Shown: in pieces, positions 43,115-52,627 of the stretch
Layout: every line of letters begins with the position of its first letter
Position numbering within the stretch: the stretch's first letter is position 1
Source: Pseudomonas pergaminensis
GTDB lineage: Bacteria; Pseudomonadota; Gammaproteobacteria; Pseudomonadales; Pseudomonadaceae
Length of the DNA: 64,000 nt
Reading direction: 5' to 3'
Assembly (NCBI RefSeq): GCF_024112395.2
Contig: NZ_CP078013.2
Location: 3,100,001-3,164,000, forward strand
Program-made: the position numbers and the translations under genes
Notes under the pieces: model-generated
The model's database searches: none
Seen by the model: the letters and a program-made list of their open reading frames with translations, nothing else
What the model was told of the DNA's origin: nothing

Positions 43115-44497
43115 TCACTTGCGCCTGGCGTTAGCATCGTTGAGTCGGCCAAGTTCAGGGTCGCCTTGCTCGACGGTACGCGAAGCATCGGCGCCTCCGG
43201 CATGTCGATCGAGTACAAGGCTGGCGGTATTGGTAGCCAACATTTGTCGGACCTGCAGCTCAGTCTGCAGTAGGCGTATTTCACGCTCCAGCGTGTCGAT
43301 GTTTTTCGTCAAGGCCGTTTGGGCCGGTTCGGCGGAAGTGATGTTCGGTTCGTGGCTGCCTGCCAGCAGCGTGCGTAATAGCAGGAGCGCTTTGTCGAGT
43401 ACGCTGGACAGGGCTGTCTCACTGGCCAGGCGCCGCGCCAGGAGTTCCTGATCAGGATCGTCGCGCAGGGCTTCGATCACACCACGGGTCACTGGCAGCA
43501 TCGGGCTGGAGGCTTTGCTCAGATTGTCAGGGGTAGGCGGCAGAGGCCCGGACAGCAATCCTTGCAGGGTCTTGAGATGTTCACCGTAGGCCTCCTGGAT
43601 CAGCGGCGTCAGTCCGCTGCCAGCGGTAGCCCGCAGACTCTCGCAGGTGTCGCAGGTTGCGACTTCGGTCTCGCCCAACACTCGAACAGCCCATTCGGAT
43701 TCCTCTTGCGGTGAGGTCCATGCCTGGCAAATAGCGCCGCCCAGGCAATCACTGCTACTGATCGAGGCGCTGTCGTCCACGGACCGGTTATGCAGCAGGT
43801 TGTAGCCCGCGCGCACCACATCGGAGGTTGCCCGGATGGGTGTTTGTCCGCTACCTCCAGCCTTCTGCCCGCCGACCCATGACACCCCATTATTGCCGTT
43901 ACGGGCCTCGGTGTTTTTCACCGCGGCCACCGCATCACCGCCGGTTTTTTCGAGGTTGCCCTGCATCTCCTGGTTCTTGGCCAATGCGCCCCAGCCGGCT
44001 TGGCCGACCTTGTCAGCCATCTTCTCGGCCATGGCCTGGCAGGTCAGTTTGGAACGGTCGAAGTCGATGCGCCCTTGCATCACCCCGTTACTCAACAACT
44101 CATAAAGCCCGGGGTTGGCGCGCTGGATGATCAACGCAGGCAGCGACATCACCGCTTGGGTCGCGTTCTGCACAATGCTGCCCATGATCTGCTGGAACCC
44201 TTCGGTGACGCCGTTCAACTGGTTTTGCAAGGTGTTGGTGAGGCTCATGTTTCCGCACATCATGTTCGCCTGCCAGGACCCGCCGACACCGAGTCCGTTG
44301 GGGCGATAGAGCGAGCTCGGCGAGCCCGCTGCCGAGCCACCACCGATGGTGTACATCACCCGGTCGTCGAGCACTTCGCCCTGAGTGCCTAGACGGTAAT
44401 CGTCCTCGGCGGCCTGGGCATGCGTGGCCACGGCGAGCAGCCCGCAGAGCAACAAACTCATCGGGCCCAGCCATGATCCTACGAGAAGTCGACTCAT
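43115..44497 (-). CDS. ICE protein TIGR03755 (PFL_4711 family)
   Basis: 460 aa with a Sec signal peptide (LLVGSWLGPMSLLLCGLLAV...AQA). Mature part has TraH-like features: MMCGNMSLTNTLQNQLNGVT, EGFQQIMGSIVQNATQAVMS, and cysteines (SSDCLGGAICQAW, ATCDTCESL). In TIGR03755 proteins this resembles the periplasmic TraH assembly factor of F-type systems. Overlaps the TIGR03756 stop by 4 bp. A C-terminal helical region (about 380-430) may form coiled coil. Confidence 0.85.
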   Translation of the reverse strand: MSRLLVGSWLGPMSLLLCGLLAVATHAQAAEDDYRLGTQGEVLDDRVMYTIGGGSAAGSPSSLYRPNGLGVGGSWQANMMCGNMSLTNTLQNQLNGVTEGFQQIMGSIVQNATQAVMSLPALIIQRANPGLYELLSNGVMQGRIDFDRSKLTCQAMAEKMADKVGQAGWGALAKNQEMQGNLEKTGGDAVAAVKNTEARNGNNGVSWVGGQKAGGSGQTPIRATSDVVRAGYNLLHNRSVDDSASISSSDCLGGAICQAWTSPQEESEWAVRVLGETEVATCDTCESLRATAGSGLTPLIQEAYGEHLKTLQGLLSGPLPPTPDNLSKASSPMLPVTRGVIEALRDDPDQELLARRLASETALSSVLDKALLLLRTLLAGSHEPNITSAEPAQTALTKNIDTLEREIRLLQTELQVRQMLATNTASLVLDRHAGGADASRTVEQGDPELGRLNDANARRK

Positions 44498-45450
44498 GAC
44501 GTACCACCTTTGAAGTCGATGCTGAACAGGAAGGTCTGTCCCTCACGCTTGCAGCAGCTATAGGGACGCCACAGCGACCAGGAGTAGCCGCCATCCGCGC
44601 TCTGCACCGGATCGCTAGGGAAGGTGGCACATGTGGGTTGAACCAGAGGGGAGAGCAATTGCCATTTGTGGGTCGAAGCGTCGTTTTCAACGATTGGGCC
44701 AGGCGGCCAATAACCATCGCGTGGTACGGGTATGAGCGGGAAATACACGTGCGGCTGTCCGTTACGGGTAATCACATCACCCGCCCGCTGCGCCATCACC
44801 GCAGCGGCTTTGAAATCGTCGGGCTGCACCAAAAATCCTTGCCGCGGATAGACGTTGCCCCACATGTTTCCTGCGAACTGACGACCGATTTCACGGATCC
44901 CGGGCACGAGCGACTCGGGGTAAAGACTTTCCGGGATGCCATGACGCCAGGCCAGTGAGTCCAAAGTGCTCAGGTAGTAGGGCATGAACGCAGTAGCGCC
45001 GCTGGCGCAGGCGTAGCCGGATTGCGAGGCCAGTTGTGTGGCGGCCCAGCCCCCGGGGTGACCAATGCCATCAACGTTTTTAAAACGAGGCAGGTTATCG
45101 CGTTGGTTGTTCGGCGTGATCAGGTTACCGCCTCCTTCCGCACCGCTGATGGGAGAGGAGAGCGCGGCCATCTCGGTCCAAGGATTGGCACCGGTGGTGG
45201 CATAGCTGGAGACCACCAGCTCAGGAAGGAAATGACGAACTTTGGTTGAGGTTTTCACGGTGCAGCCGAAGGGGGTGCAGAGCAACCAAAAGCAGATGCC
45301 GACGACCTTGTATTCGAGGCAGTCCGGAGAGAGCACGGAGGCGGTAATGCTGCCAGTATCCAGCGCTACGCTTGGCCCCGATGCCAGCAGAATGCTCAGC
45401 ACTAAAGGATGTAACTTCTGGGGCGAAATATGCGGGCAGGCAGCAGACAT
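44494..45450 (-). CDS. ICE protein TIGR03756 (PFL_4710 family), TraU-like
   Basis: 318 aa with signal peptide (LHPLVLSILLASGPSVALD). Many cysteines and the segments GICFWLLCTPFGCTVKTSTK and YACASGATAFMPYYLSTLDS match the TraU-like periplasmic proteins of this ICE family. Translationally coupled to TIGR03755. The TIGR03757 gene that normally precedes it is missing; a small XRE gene stands there instead. Confidence 0.87.
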   Translation of the reverse strand: MSAACPHISPQKLHPLVLSILLASGPSVALDTGSITASVLSPDCLEYKVVGICFWLLCTPFGCTVKTSTKVRHFLPELVVSSYATTGANPWTEMAALSSPISGAEGGGNLITPNNQRDNLPRFKNVDGIGHPGGWAATQLASQSGYACASGATAFMPYYLSTLDSLAWRHGIPESLYPESLVPGIREIGRQFAGNMWGNVYPRQGFLVQPDDFKAAAVMAQRAGDVITRNGQPHVYFPLIPVPRDGYWPPGPIVENDASTHKWQLLSPLVQPTCATFPSDPVQSADGGYSWSLWRPYSCCKREGQTFLFSIDFKGGTS

Positions 45451-45565
45451 GATCCAGGCTCTGGGTGTATGGCCTGGACAGGTTCAATGATCGAAAGGAG
45501 GGTGTCAGTGAGAAAGCCGAACGCAGGATCGTCGGTTTACAGCGATTTTCTAGATCAGCAGAGGG

Positions 45566-45820
45566 TCATTCAGCGCTCAGCTTACGAGCAAGCGCGTCAG
45601 ACTCGATGAGCAATTGATCCGTTTTGATCTCGAAAATGTTGGCGAGTTTGCAGAGGACCAATAACGACGGGTTGCCGACCCCTCGTTCGATTTGACTCAC
45701 ATAGGTACGATCCACCTCGGCCATGAGCGCCAATTGCTCCTGGGTGAGATTCTTCACGCGTCGCATCGAGCGGATATTTTCCGCCAGTTGCAGACGGAGC
45801 TGTTCGTAGTCTTGAGTCAT
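45566..45820 (-). CDS. XRE-family helix-turn-helix regulator
   Basis: 84 aa, essentially one HTH domain: LAENIRSMRRVKNLTQEQLA, LMAEVDRTYVSQIERGVGNP, SLLVLCKLANIFEIKTDQLL. Phage-repressor-like; probably a dimeric repressor. It is divergent from the 92-aa gene (157 bp between starts), so it may control that promoter and the cargo gene beyond, or the TIGR03756 operon downstream of itself. Confidence 0.9.
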   Translation of the reverse strand: MTQDYEQLRLQLAENIRSMRRVKNLTQEQLALMAEVDRTYVSQIERGVGNPSLLVLCKLANIFEIKTDQLLIESDALARKLSAE

Positions 45821-45977
45821 GCGCGCAAACTGCGCCTTGAGGGACTCTCAATCCACGGGATATAGTCTACATTGGTCTGATTGGGCGCTTTTTTGATCCT
45901 CAAGCCAATTGATGGCTTTGTTTCTATGCTGCTTGAACAGACCCAGCGTTAATAAATAATCGAAAGCTAAGGTGTCT

Positions 45978-46250
45978 ATGAACGAAAATTACGTTTCAAT
46001 TCCTGCGGCGGATGGTTGTCCGAGTCTTCTGACACCTTGGGGCAACGAATTTGCCCCGATGATCGAGCGTGGCGTGCAATGCGCCCAGGCTTGGCTCGAT
46101 ACTCCCGGCGAGATCCCACTGTGGTGGGAGCTGGTGCAAGCGCGCAAAACCTTTCCTATCGGTGACTGCCAGGACGCCTTTGAAGCCGGGTTTCTGTTGA
46201 GGATTCAGCAGCGGCTTCAGCGCGGCACACGGATACCTGTATCGACTTGA
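45978..46250 (+). CDS. small ICE-associated hypothetical protein
   Basis: 90 aa from MNENYVSIPAADGCPSLLTP (ATG at 45978, preceded by an AAGGTG-type site; another ATG lies two codons upstream). Acidic-aromatic protein with LDTPGEIPLWWELVQARKTF and EAGFLLRIQQRLQ. Divergent from the XRE gene. Unknown function; similar short proteins accompany accessory regions of this ICE class. The following 246 bp hold no gene. Confidence 0.55.
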   Translation: MNENYVSIPAADGCPSLLTPWGNEFAPMIERGVQCAQAWLDTPGEIPLWWELVQARKTFPIGDCQDAFEAGFLLRIQQRLQRGTRIPVST

Positions 46251-46496
46251 CTACCCGATTGCATTTAGCCTGTCCTAGCACTTGGCATAGGCCAGCAGGA
46301 TGCGGTCCTAAATCACTTCTGGTTTTTAGGTACAGCGTCTTTGTCCGATGTTTGCTCTGAGACTCGCGGTGCCCTCGACGAAAGCGAGTGGGCATGGGGT
46401 TACGCAATTAGTCTCGATATGTGCCAGCAATCCACCGATTTCTCTTATTTTCCGCGCGGCAACCGCACCAGCATATCTTCAAGAGGGCACAACACG

Positions 46497-47762
46497 ATGG
46501 TAAACAAACTCGATTTGCATTTTGAAATGAAAAAGATGCTCCGCGTAAAAACTGCCATCCTCTGTCGCTCACCAGGTGACTCCCTCTTAGACATCGTCGC
46601 TTCTGATCGTGAAGCGTTCTCCGGCATTCGTGTGTTGTTCGCGAGCGATGAGGGAGGGGTTCCATTGCAAGGTTTGGGCCGGTCAGATAATCCGAATGTG
46701 CCCGTGGTTCCTCTATTTGCTGGAAAGGGAATTTTTGCATTTTCCGATGCTATCGAGAAGCAAATGCGCAGCGGTAGTGCGCCGTTGGAGTTTCCATTCT
46801 TCTCATTACTGGATACAAATTTTCTTACCGAATTACCGGGCTTTTTTCGTCATGAGAATTCGAAGCATCGCGAAAAGGTGCGTGCCACCCTACAGTTTAT
46901 TGAAGATCAGGGCGGACGCGGTTTCGATTGGATGTTTGCATCGTTGGAAAACCTACGTGAAGTGGTAAAGCCTAATAATCCATGGCCGTACCAGAAAGTT
47001 GCGGCTGCAAAGATGTTTGATGCCATGATGCATGCCCCTGAGGTCAGGGAAAGGGTGCTAAAGGGGCACGCTGAGCAGATTCAAGATTACATATCCGCAG
47101 CTGAGGAAATGTGGGATTCATTCCTGACCAATCGGGATGTATGGGCCTGCATCCAACGGCGAGATATGATGCAATCGATAATGTTACGTGCGCTGCTGGA
47201 GTGCTGGAATGGTCGAAGCGTAGATGATGGTATTCGCTGCTTAGTGGATTTCTGTCTTGATAATTTTGACGCCATGCCCTTGAAGGAGCTTTACTTTGGC
47301 TGGAAGGCTCTGAGCGGATTCGCTGATAAGCAGACTAGAATGCCCATCTTTGACGAGCCCGCGTTGCGGAACCCAAACGCGGATTCGACTAACAGGATTT
47401 CTGCGCTTGCGTGGGATCTTTATATGTTTCGACATTGTGAAACGCTGATGACAGAAAGGAAGGGTAATCAGTTCATAATTCCTGTTGTAACCACGCTTGA
47501 TGATGGTTTGTTAAAAGCCATTAAGAGCTGTCCTCTAAGAGCGCTTTTGATTCACGATGAGGCACGAAAAGTAGAAGCGATATTTGACGATGAAATTGAG
47601 TTTTCTACTTGCCTAGATCGCGCACTTTCGAATGAAACAAAGATGCGAATTAATGATCCAGTACGTATAGCCAGGCCGAAGCGTATCTCGAAGCATGATC
47701 TGAGTTATTTGATAAACAGCTTGGAGTCAGAAGTGAAGAAGGCTGCGAAAGCAAGAGCGTAG
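46497..47762 (+). CDS. putative PIN-like nuclease cargo protein
   Basis: 421 aa from MVNKLDLHFEMKKMLRVKTA (ATG at 46497). FPFFSLLDTNFLTELPGFF has the leading 'LDTN' Asp of PIN-like ribonucleases, and the distal ISALAWDLYMFRHCETLM then IPVVTTLDDGLLKAI parallels the acidic second half of PIN folds (D..E and T-x-D-x-x-L). The fold call is tentative. Lower GC than neighbouring transfer genes. It sits on the opposite strand between VirB4 and the TIGR03756 region, a typical ICE cargo site. Confidence 0.5.
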   Translation: MVNKLDLHFEMKKMLRVKTAILCRSPGDSLLDIVASDREAFSGIRVLFASDEGGVPLQGLGRSDNPNVPVVPLFAGKGIFAFSDAIEKQMRSGSAPLEFPFFSLLDTNFLTELPGFFRHENSKHREKVRATLQFIEDQGGRGFDWMFASLENLREVVKPNNPWPYQKVAAAKMFDAMMHAPEVRERVLKGHAEQIQDYISAAEEMWDSFLTNRDVWACIQRRDMMQSIMLRALLECWNGRSVDDGIRCLVDFCLDNFDAMPLKELYFGWKALSGFADKQTRMPIFDEPALRNPNADSTNRISALAWDLYMFRHCETLMTERKGNQFIIPVVTTLDDGLLKAIKSCPLRALLIHDEARKVEAIFDDEIEFSTCLDRALSNETKMRINDPVRIARPKRISKHDLSYLINSLESEVKKAAKARA

Positions 47763-47971
47763 CCGGGGTCTCATTAATAACGGCGGAAAATTTATATTGA
47801 ACTGACAGATAATAAAAATTCTGAAAACGCCCCGCACGCGATGGCCAGTAACAGACCGGCCTGCTAAGTGTGGAATACGAATACAATCGGCTTTTCAGTT
47901 GTCGTGCAAACGCCTGGTCAGCTGCGATGCAGTTTCGGAGTTAAATCTCTGAAAGAGCAGTAACTGAATAG

Positions 47972-50731
47972 CTATTTCGATGTAGATTTTATTCCTCGTG
48001 CTCTATCGATCCGTTCAGCTACCCGGTAAGCCGCTTCCAACTCTGAACAGCCGTTCTCCTGCATCAATGTCCAGCGCTCGGCTTTTTCCTCGGGTTCCGT
48101 CATGGCCAAGGCGAGATAGAGGCTGGGTGGTACGGCTCGAAACAGCGTTTCGAGTTTTTTCGACAGCACGACCCCCTCAGTGTATTTCCCGGGCTCCTTA
48201 CTGGCGGAGAGCAACAAGGCTTTCTGTGCCGGGGTGAGCTTCCTGAAGCGGGCGATTTCCTCTATCTCCGCTGGTGGCATGTTCAAACAAATCCACCATT
48301 CGATCATGTTGAGCATGGTCTGCGCGGCAGTGGGGAAGTCGGCAAGGTTTTGCGTCGCCAGCCAGAACCAGGCCCCGAGCTTGCGCCACATTTTCGTCCC
48401 TTTGACCACAAATGGCGCCAGTAGCGGGTTCTTGGTGATGATATGGCCTTCGTCGGTGACCATGATGATTGGTCGGCCCAAGTACTGGTCGCGCTCGGCA
48501 AGGTTGTTCACGGTGTTCATCAGGCTGATGTAGCTGATGGACATCTGGGCTTCGTAGCCTTCGCGAGCGTACGTGGCCAGATCGACAACGGTAACATCGC
48601 TTTCGGGCCAAGGCGTGCCCTCGCGATCGAACAGATCGCCCTCGAATCCCTGACAAAACAGATCAATGGATTCGCCCATTTCCTGGGCCCGTTCACGACG
48701 CTTCTCCGGTAAGTGCAAGTCGGCGGCGGTGCGCAGCAAGGCGTCACGTACGTCGCGGGTCAGTACCTGGCGAGCCGCCGCGACACACGCCTGCGCCGCA
48801 TCGAGAATGCACTCCCGAATCAGGCTGCGATCGGCTCGACTCAGGCGGGCTTCTTCTTTGGCCTCGCCGCCGGTGATCATCAGCCGAGCGGTGATTTCGA
48901 GTTCCCCGAGAACATCGCGCTGGTCTTCGCGACTGGTTACCACCTCATCGTCCCACTCATCAATCGACAGACTCGCCACCTGATCTGGCTGCTCGACTAG
49001 ACGGTAAGCATCAGCGAAAGGCGCGAGGCTGACCAAGGCGCCAGGTTTCAATTGGACCTTGTTGACCGACAAACCCTGCGTCGCGAAGTAGTCGCCTTGT
49101 AAGCCAAATGAGTTTCCGGCTTCGACGATAAACAGGCGAGGACGGTACACCGCCATGACTTGCATCAGCAGGGTGACCAGGGTGGCCGACTTGCCGGCAC
49201 CGGTCGGGCCGAACAACAGCAGATGCCCGTTCATGGCCCGGTCCAGGCGTGATAACGGGTCGAAGCTCAATAGCGAGCCGCCGCGGTTGAACAGGGTGAT
49301 GCCCGGGTGGCCGGTACCGGTGCTTCGGCCCCACACCGGGACGAGGTTCGCCAGGTGCTGGGCGAACATCAGGCGGGTGTACCAGTTGCGTGTATCGCGG
49401 GCCGGGTTATAGGCCATCGGCAACCAACGCAGGTAGCTGTTGCAGGCGGCGACTTCATCGCCTTCGCGTACCGGTTGCAGCCCCGCGCCCAACAGCGCGT
49501 TGGCCAGGCTGACCGAGCGCTGGTGCAGTTGCTGTTCATCGTGACCACGCACGTAGAACGCCAGCGTGCCGCGGTACAGCTTGTGCTGGCGACCGATGAT
49601 CGCACGAGCCTCTTCGACATCCTGACGGGTCTGGGTCGAGGCCAGGTTTTCACCGATAGCTTTGCGCGCCAATCGGTTTAACTGGTCTTCGAGCATATCC
49701 TGCGGCTTGACCACCAAGGTCAGACTCATCACCGTGCCTTCGGGTAACTGGTCGAACAGGGCATTGACTGCATCACCCTTACGGGATTCTCCGGTGAGTT
49801 GACCAATCGACGGTGCCCGTCGCAGTTTGTCCACCACCATGACCCGATGGGGTTGCCCATCGAAGTACCAGAGTCCTCGTTGCACATCCGAACACGGTTC
49901 GTTGAAGAACAACCGTTCGGCGAAGTCGTGATCGAAGGGCAATTCCAGCGACCCGCCATTAGCAGGCTCCGGATAGGCAACACGTTTGTAAAAATCCTCG
50001 GGCGCTTCATCGGTGAGCCTGGGCGTCGGATTGAACCAGGGCAATAACCAGGCATACAAACCGTGGCCATCAACTGGTACTGATTGCACGCCGCACGCCT
50101 GCAACGAAGCCGCAATACGTTCGCAAGCCTGCTGCAGGGATTGCACCGGGGTGAGTCCCGTCTCCTCGGCGCCAGACTCAAGCCAGCGATAGATCACCAG
50201 GCGCACCCGGCGGTTATTGCCGCGCCAGGGCAGGCTCGTCACCACCTTATCCTCGAACAGCCCGCCGGGCTTGGCGATGGCCTTCAGATGACGGCGAGTG
50301 AGTTCCAAGTATGCCTCGGTGAAGATCGTGCCTCGGGCGCTGTCCTGAATATAATCGGTGAGACGCGTCAGGTAGGGGGTGAAGTCGTTGTCATCCTGGC
50401 AGAAAAACTGCGCCACCCAAGGCGCTTGGTCCAGCTCATCAAAACTGTCCTGTAGGGCATCCTCAAGGGCATCGCGGGCGGCCATCAACCAATCGGGTTC
50501 GCGCCCTTCGGTGCCGATGGGCAGTAACTCAAACACCGCGCCCACTGAGCGATTGTCATCAAGCAGAAAACACTGCTCGGTATCGAGGTATTCGACCCAA
50601 GGCAGGTGATCGGTGAAGCTGGGGTTGTGTGCATAGAGTGCGGCGTCATCGGCCAACGTGGCGCGAGGACGTAATGGGGTGCGCCAGGCTTTCCACGCGC
50701 CAGTGCGGTTACCCGAATCGTCGCTACGCAT
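47972..50731 (-). CDS. traC: conjugative ATPase TraC/VirB4 (TIGR03744)
   Basis: 919 aa. The ATPase that powers ICE type IV secretion at the inner membrane. Walker A LLFGPTGAGKSATLVTLLMQ near residue 509 and Walker B RPIIMVTDEGHIITKNPLLA near 760 are intact; the N-terminal TraC_F_IV domain occupies the first ~450. The ATG overlaps the stop of the lipoprotein gene (TAATG), showing coupling. Length is normal for the family. Confidence 0.95.
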   Translation of the reverse strand: MRSDDSGNRTGAWKAWRTPLRPRATLADDAALYAHNPSFTDHLPWVEYLDTEQCFLLDDNRSVGAVFELLPIGTEGREPDWLMAARDALEDALQDSFDELDQAPWVAQFFCQDDNDFTPYLTRLTDYIQDSARGTIFTEAYLELTRRHLKAIAKPGGLFEDKVVTSLPWRGNNRRVRLVIYRWLESGAEETGLTPVQSLQQACERIAASLQACGVQSVPVDGHGLYAWLLPWFNPTPRLTDEAPEDFYKRVAYPEPANGGSLELPFDHDFAERLFFNEPCSDVQRGLWYFDGQPHRVMVVDKLRRAPSIGQLTGESRKGDAVNALFDQLPEGTVMSLTLVVKPQDMLEDQLNRLARKAIGENLASTQTRQDVEEARAIIGRQHKLYRGTLAFYVRGHDEQQLHQRSVSLANALLGAGLQPVREGDEVAACNSYLRWLPMAYNPARDTRNWYTRLMFAQHLANLVPVWGRSTGTGHPGITLFNRGGSLLSFDPLSRLDRAMNGHLLLFGPTGAGKSATLVTLLMQVMAVYRPRLFIVEAGNSFGLQGDYFATQGLSVNKVQLKPGALVSLAPFADAYRLVEQPDQVASLSIDEWDDEVVTSREDQRDVLGELEITARLMITGGEAKEEARLSRADRSLIRECILDAAQACVAAARQVLTRDVRDALLRTAADLHLPEKRRERAQEMGESIDLFCQGFEGDLFDREGTPWPESDVTVVDLATYAREGYEAQMSISYISLMNTVNNLAERDQYLGRPIIMVTDEGHIITKNPLLAPFVVKGTKMWRKLGAWFWLATQNLADFPTAAQTMLNMIEWWICLNMPPAEIEEIARFRKLTPAQKALLLSASKEPGKYTEGVVLSKKLETLFRAVPPSLYLALAMTEPEEKAERWTLMQENGCSELEAAYRVAERIDRARGIKSTSK

Positions 50732-51147
50732 TACAAGTCTTCCTGACGTTCACCCGGCAATGCGTACTGCACACGTTGGTAGAACGGAAAGACGGTCGAG
50801 TAACCTGGGATCGGCGCCTGCTCGGTACCACTCAGGTGCGGATATACGTACAGCACCAGATCGGGATTGGGCAAGCGAGGGAACAGATTGCGAATCTCGT
50901 TCTCCGCTGTGCGCGTATACGGTTCTTGGAGAGCAACGGAAAAATCTGCTTGAGCCAACGGACGGCGTAACTGCTGCCGAGCATCCAACAGTTGCTGCTG
51001 AGTGCCTTGCGACCCGGCACCGTTCCAGATGCCCAACATGGTTTGCTCGCCATGGGGCAGCAGCGTGTCCTTGTCGGTGGAACACCCCGCCAGGACCCAG
51101 CAAAACACGCTAATCAAGGTCAGGCAGAGAGGCATGGTCTTTTTCAT
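50731..51147 (-). CDS. ICE lipoprotein TIGR03751
   Basis: 138 aa from MKKTMPLCLTLISVFCWVLA, lipobox VLAGC with mature Cys-Ser-Thr. Likely the outer-membrane-anchored VirB7-like or TraV-like partner of the secretion core. It contains PNPDLVLYVYPHLSGTEQAP, conserved in this family. It overlaps the TIGR03752 gene end. Confidence 0.88.
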   Translation of the reverse strand: MKKTMPLCLTLISVFCWVLAGCSTDKDTLLPHGEQTMLGIWNGAGSQGTQQQLLDARQQLRRPLAQADFSVALQEPYTRTAENEIRNLFPRLPNPDLVLYVYPHLSGTEQAPIPGYSTVFPFYQRVQYALPGERQEDL

Positions 51148-52627
51148 GGCGAACGCTCCGGCCCTTGGGCTCGTAGTCGATGGTGATTTCATGATCGAGG
51201 TGCAGTGCGACTTGGGCGGCCGGAGGCACGTACACGGCAGCAAAGGCTTCGCCATACAGTTTGTTCACCCACTCGCGGATGTCGCTGACCCCACCACTGA
51301 GAATTGAATTCAGTGCGCTATTGCCACTGCTGCTGGTGACTCCTAGCGTACTGCCGCCCGAACTGATCACGCTGCTGTTGTTCCGCTCATCCCCGAGCAG
51401 CGCTGCGACACCGGCACCGGCGGCAGTGATCAGGCTCTGGCTGCCGAGGTATTGCTGGGCGTTCGAGCGGCGCTGGCCAGCGATGCAAGGAATGCCATAC
51501 GGATCGGACAAGTAACCGAGCCCGCCACGGATCTTGTCGGTGTTCGAGCTCTGGGCGGTGGATGCATTGCGGCTGGCGACTGCCTTCGGCTGAGGCACCG
51601 TGCGGATACTGCCGTCGGTAAACACAAAGGTAATTGACTCGACCTGTCCGCGTACGCACGACAGGGTCCAGTCGCCGGAGGCTGTACCGCTCATCACGGC
51701 CCCTGCGACGTCCGGCAGGTCGATGCCGTTGGCTGTCAGGTTCTCCGGACCGACCAGCACCTTAAAGGGGTAGGGATCATTCACGGTGCCGTCCACCGGG
51801 ACCCGACCGATCAGCGCGGTCATGGCGACTGAGCCCATCAATGTCGCGTTTTCGGGAATGGTGTAGACCGGCTTCGCGCCTTCGGTACGATCAGCGGAGC
51901 GTGTTAGATCACGTTCACTCTTGGCAACCTCGCGTAACTGCTTCTGGCTGCGGTCGATGGCGTTGTCCTTCAAACCCTCCAGTGAGTTGAAGGCAGTAGG
52001 CGGATTCAGGGCGGACGCGGTCTTGGTTTTGCCTCGGGCATCGGTGGACGGAGCATCCGAGGGCTCAATCCACTGCAGCGCATCATCGGCTGAGTGCTGC
52101 CTTTCGAACTGCGCCCCGTCGCCCGGCTCAAGCCCCAATCCAACCGGCATATCCTTGCCTTTGCCGGTCAGCCCCGACAGCTGTTCCTGCAACTGCGTCA
52201 GCAGACCACGGGCCTGGCGACTGTCTTGTTCCGCTTTGAGTCGGGCCTCGTTGGCTTGTCGGCGGCCTTCGTCGACCTGTTGGGTTACGCTGCCAAGCGC
52301 GGTCTGGATGCGCGAATCGACACTATTTTCCCGCTCACGAAGGCGGTTGTTCTCCGTCTGCAGCGAATCGTTGTGTTTTTTCAGGCCGAGCATGTCGCTG
52401 CGCATGGCCTTCACCTGGCCGACCAAGGTGGCAACCGTGTCGCGTGGGGTATCACCCGCAATACCGAGCGACTTGGCCTGCTCGGCGGATAACTGGAGGT
52501 TGTCCTGAGCAGGCGGACTGTCTGACGAAGGCGAGGTACCACCCGCAACCCAAGTTTTCAGGATGATGAACACCACGCCTAGCAGCACAGCCGGTACCAA
52601 CCATTTGAGCACGGCGTTAGCTTTCAT
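51110..52627 (-). CDS. ICE protein TIGR03752, TraB/VirB10-like
   Basis: 505 aa from MKANAVLKWLVPAVLLGVVF with an N-terminal membrane anchor, a coiled coil (about residues 75-160), and a C-terminal beta domain (GSVAMTALIGRVPVDGTVND, YPFKVLVGPENLTANGIDLP, ITAAGAGVAALLGDERNNSS). This is the VirB10/TraB-type channel component spanning the envelope. Tail overlaps the lipoprotein gene by 38 bp. Confidence 0.9.
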   Translation of the reverse strand: MKANAVLKWLVPAVLLGVVFIILKTWVAGGTSPSSDSPPAQDNLQLSAEQAKSLGIAGDTPRDTVATLVGQVKAMRSDMLGLKKHNDSLQTENNRLRERENSVDSRIQTALGSVTQQVDEGRRQANEARLKAEQDSRQARGLLTQLQEQLSGLTGKGKDMPVGLGLEPGDGAQFERQHSADDALQWIEPSDAPSTDARGKTKTASALNPPTAFNSLEGLKDNAIDRSQKQLREVAKSERDLTRSADRTEGAKPVYTIPENATLMGSVAMTALIGRVPVDGTVNDPYPFKVLVGPENLTANGIDLPDVAGAVMSGTASGDWTLSCVRGQVESITFVFTDGSIRTVPQPKAVASRNASTAQSSNTDKIRGGLGYLSDPYGIPCIAGQRRSNAQQYLGSQSLITAAGAGVAALLGDERNNSSVISSGGSTLGVTSSSGNSALNSILSGGVSDIREWVNKLYGEAFAAVYVPPAAQVALHLDHEITIDYEPKGRSVRHEKDHASLPDLD

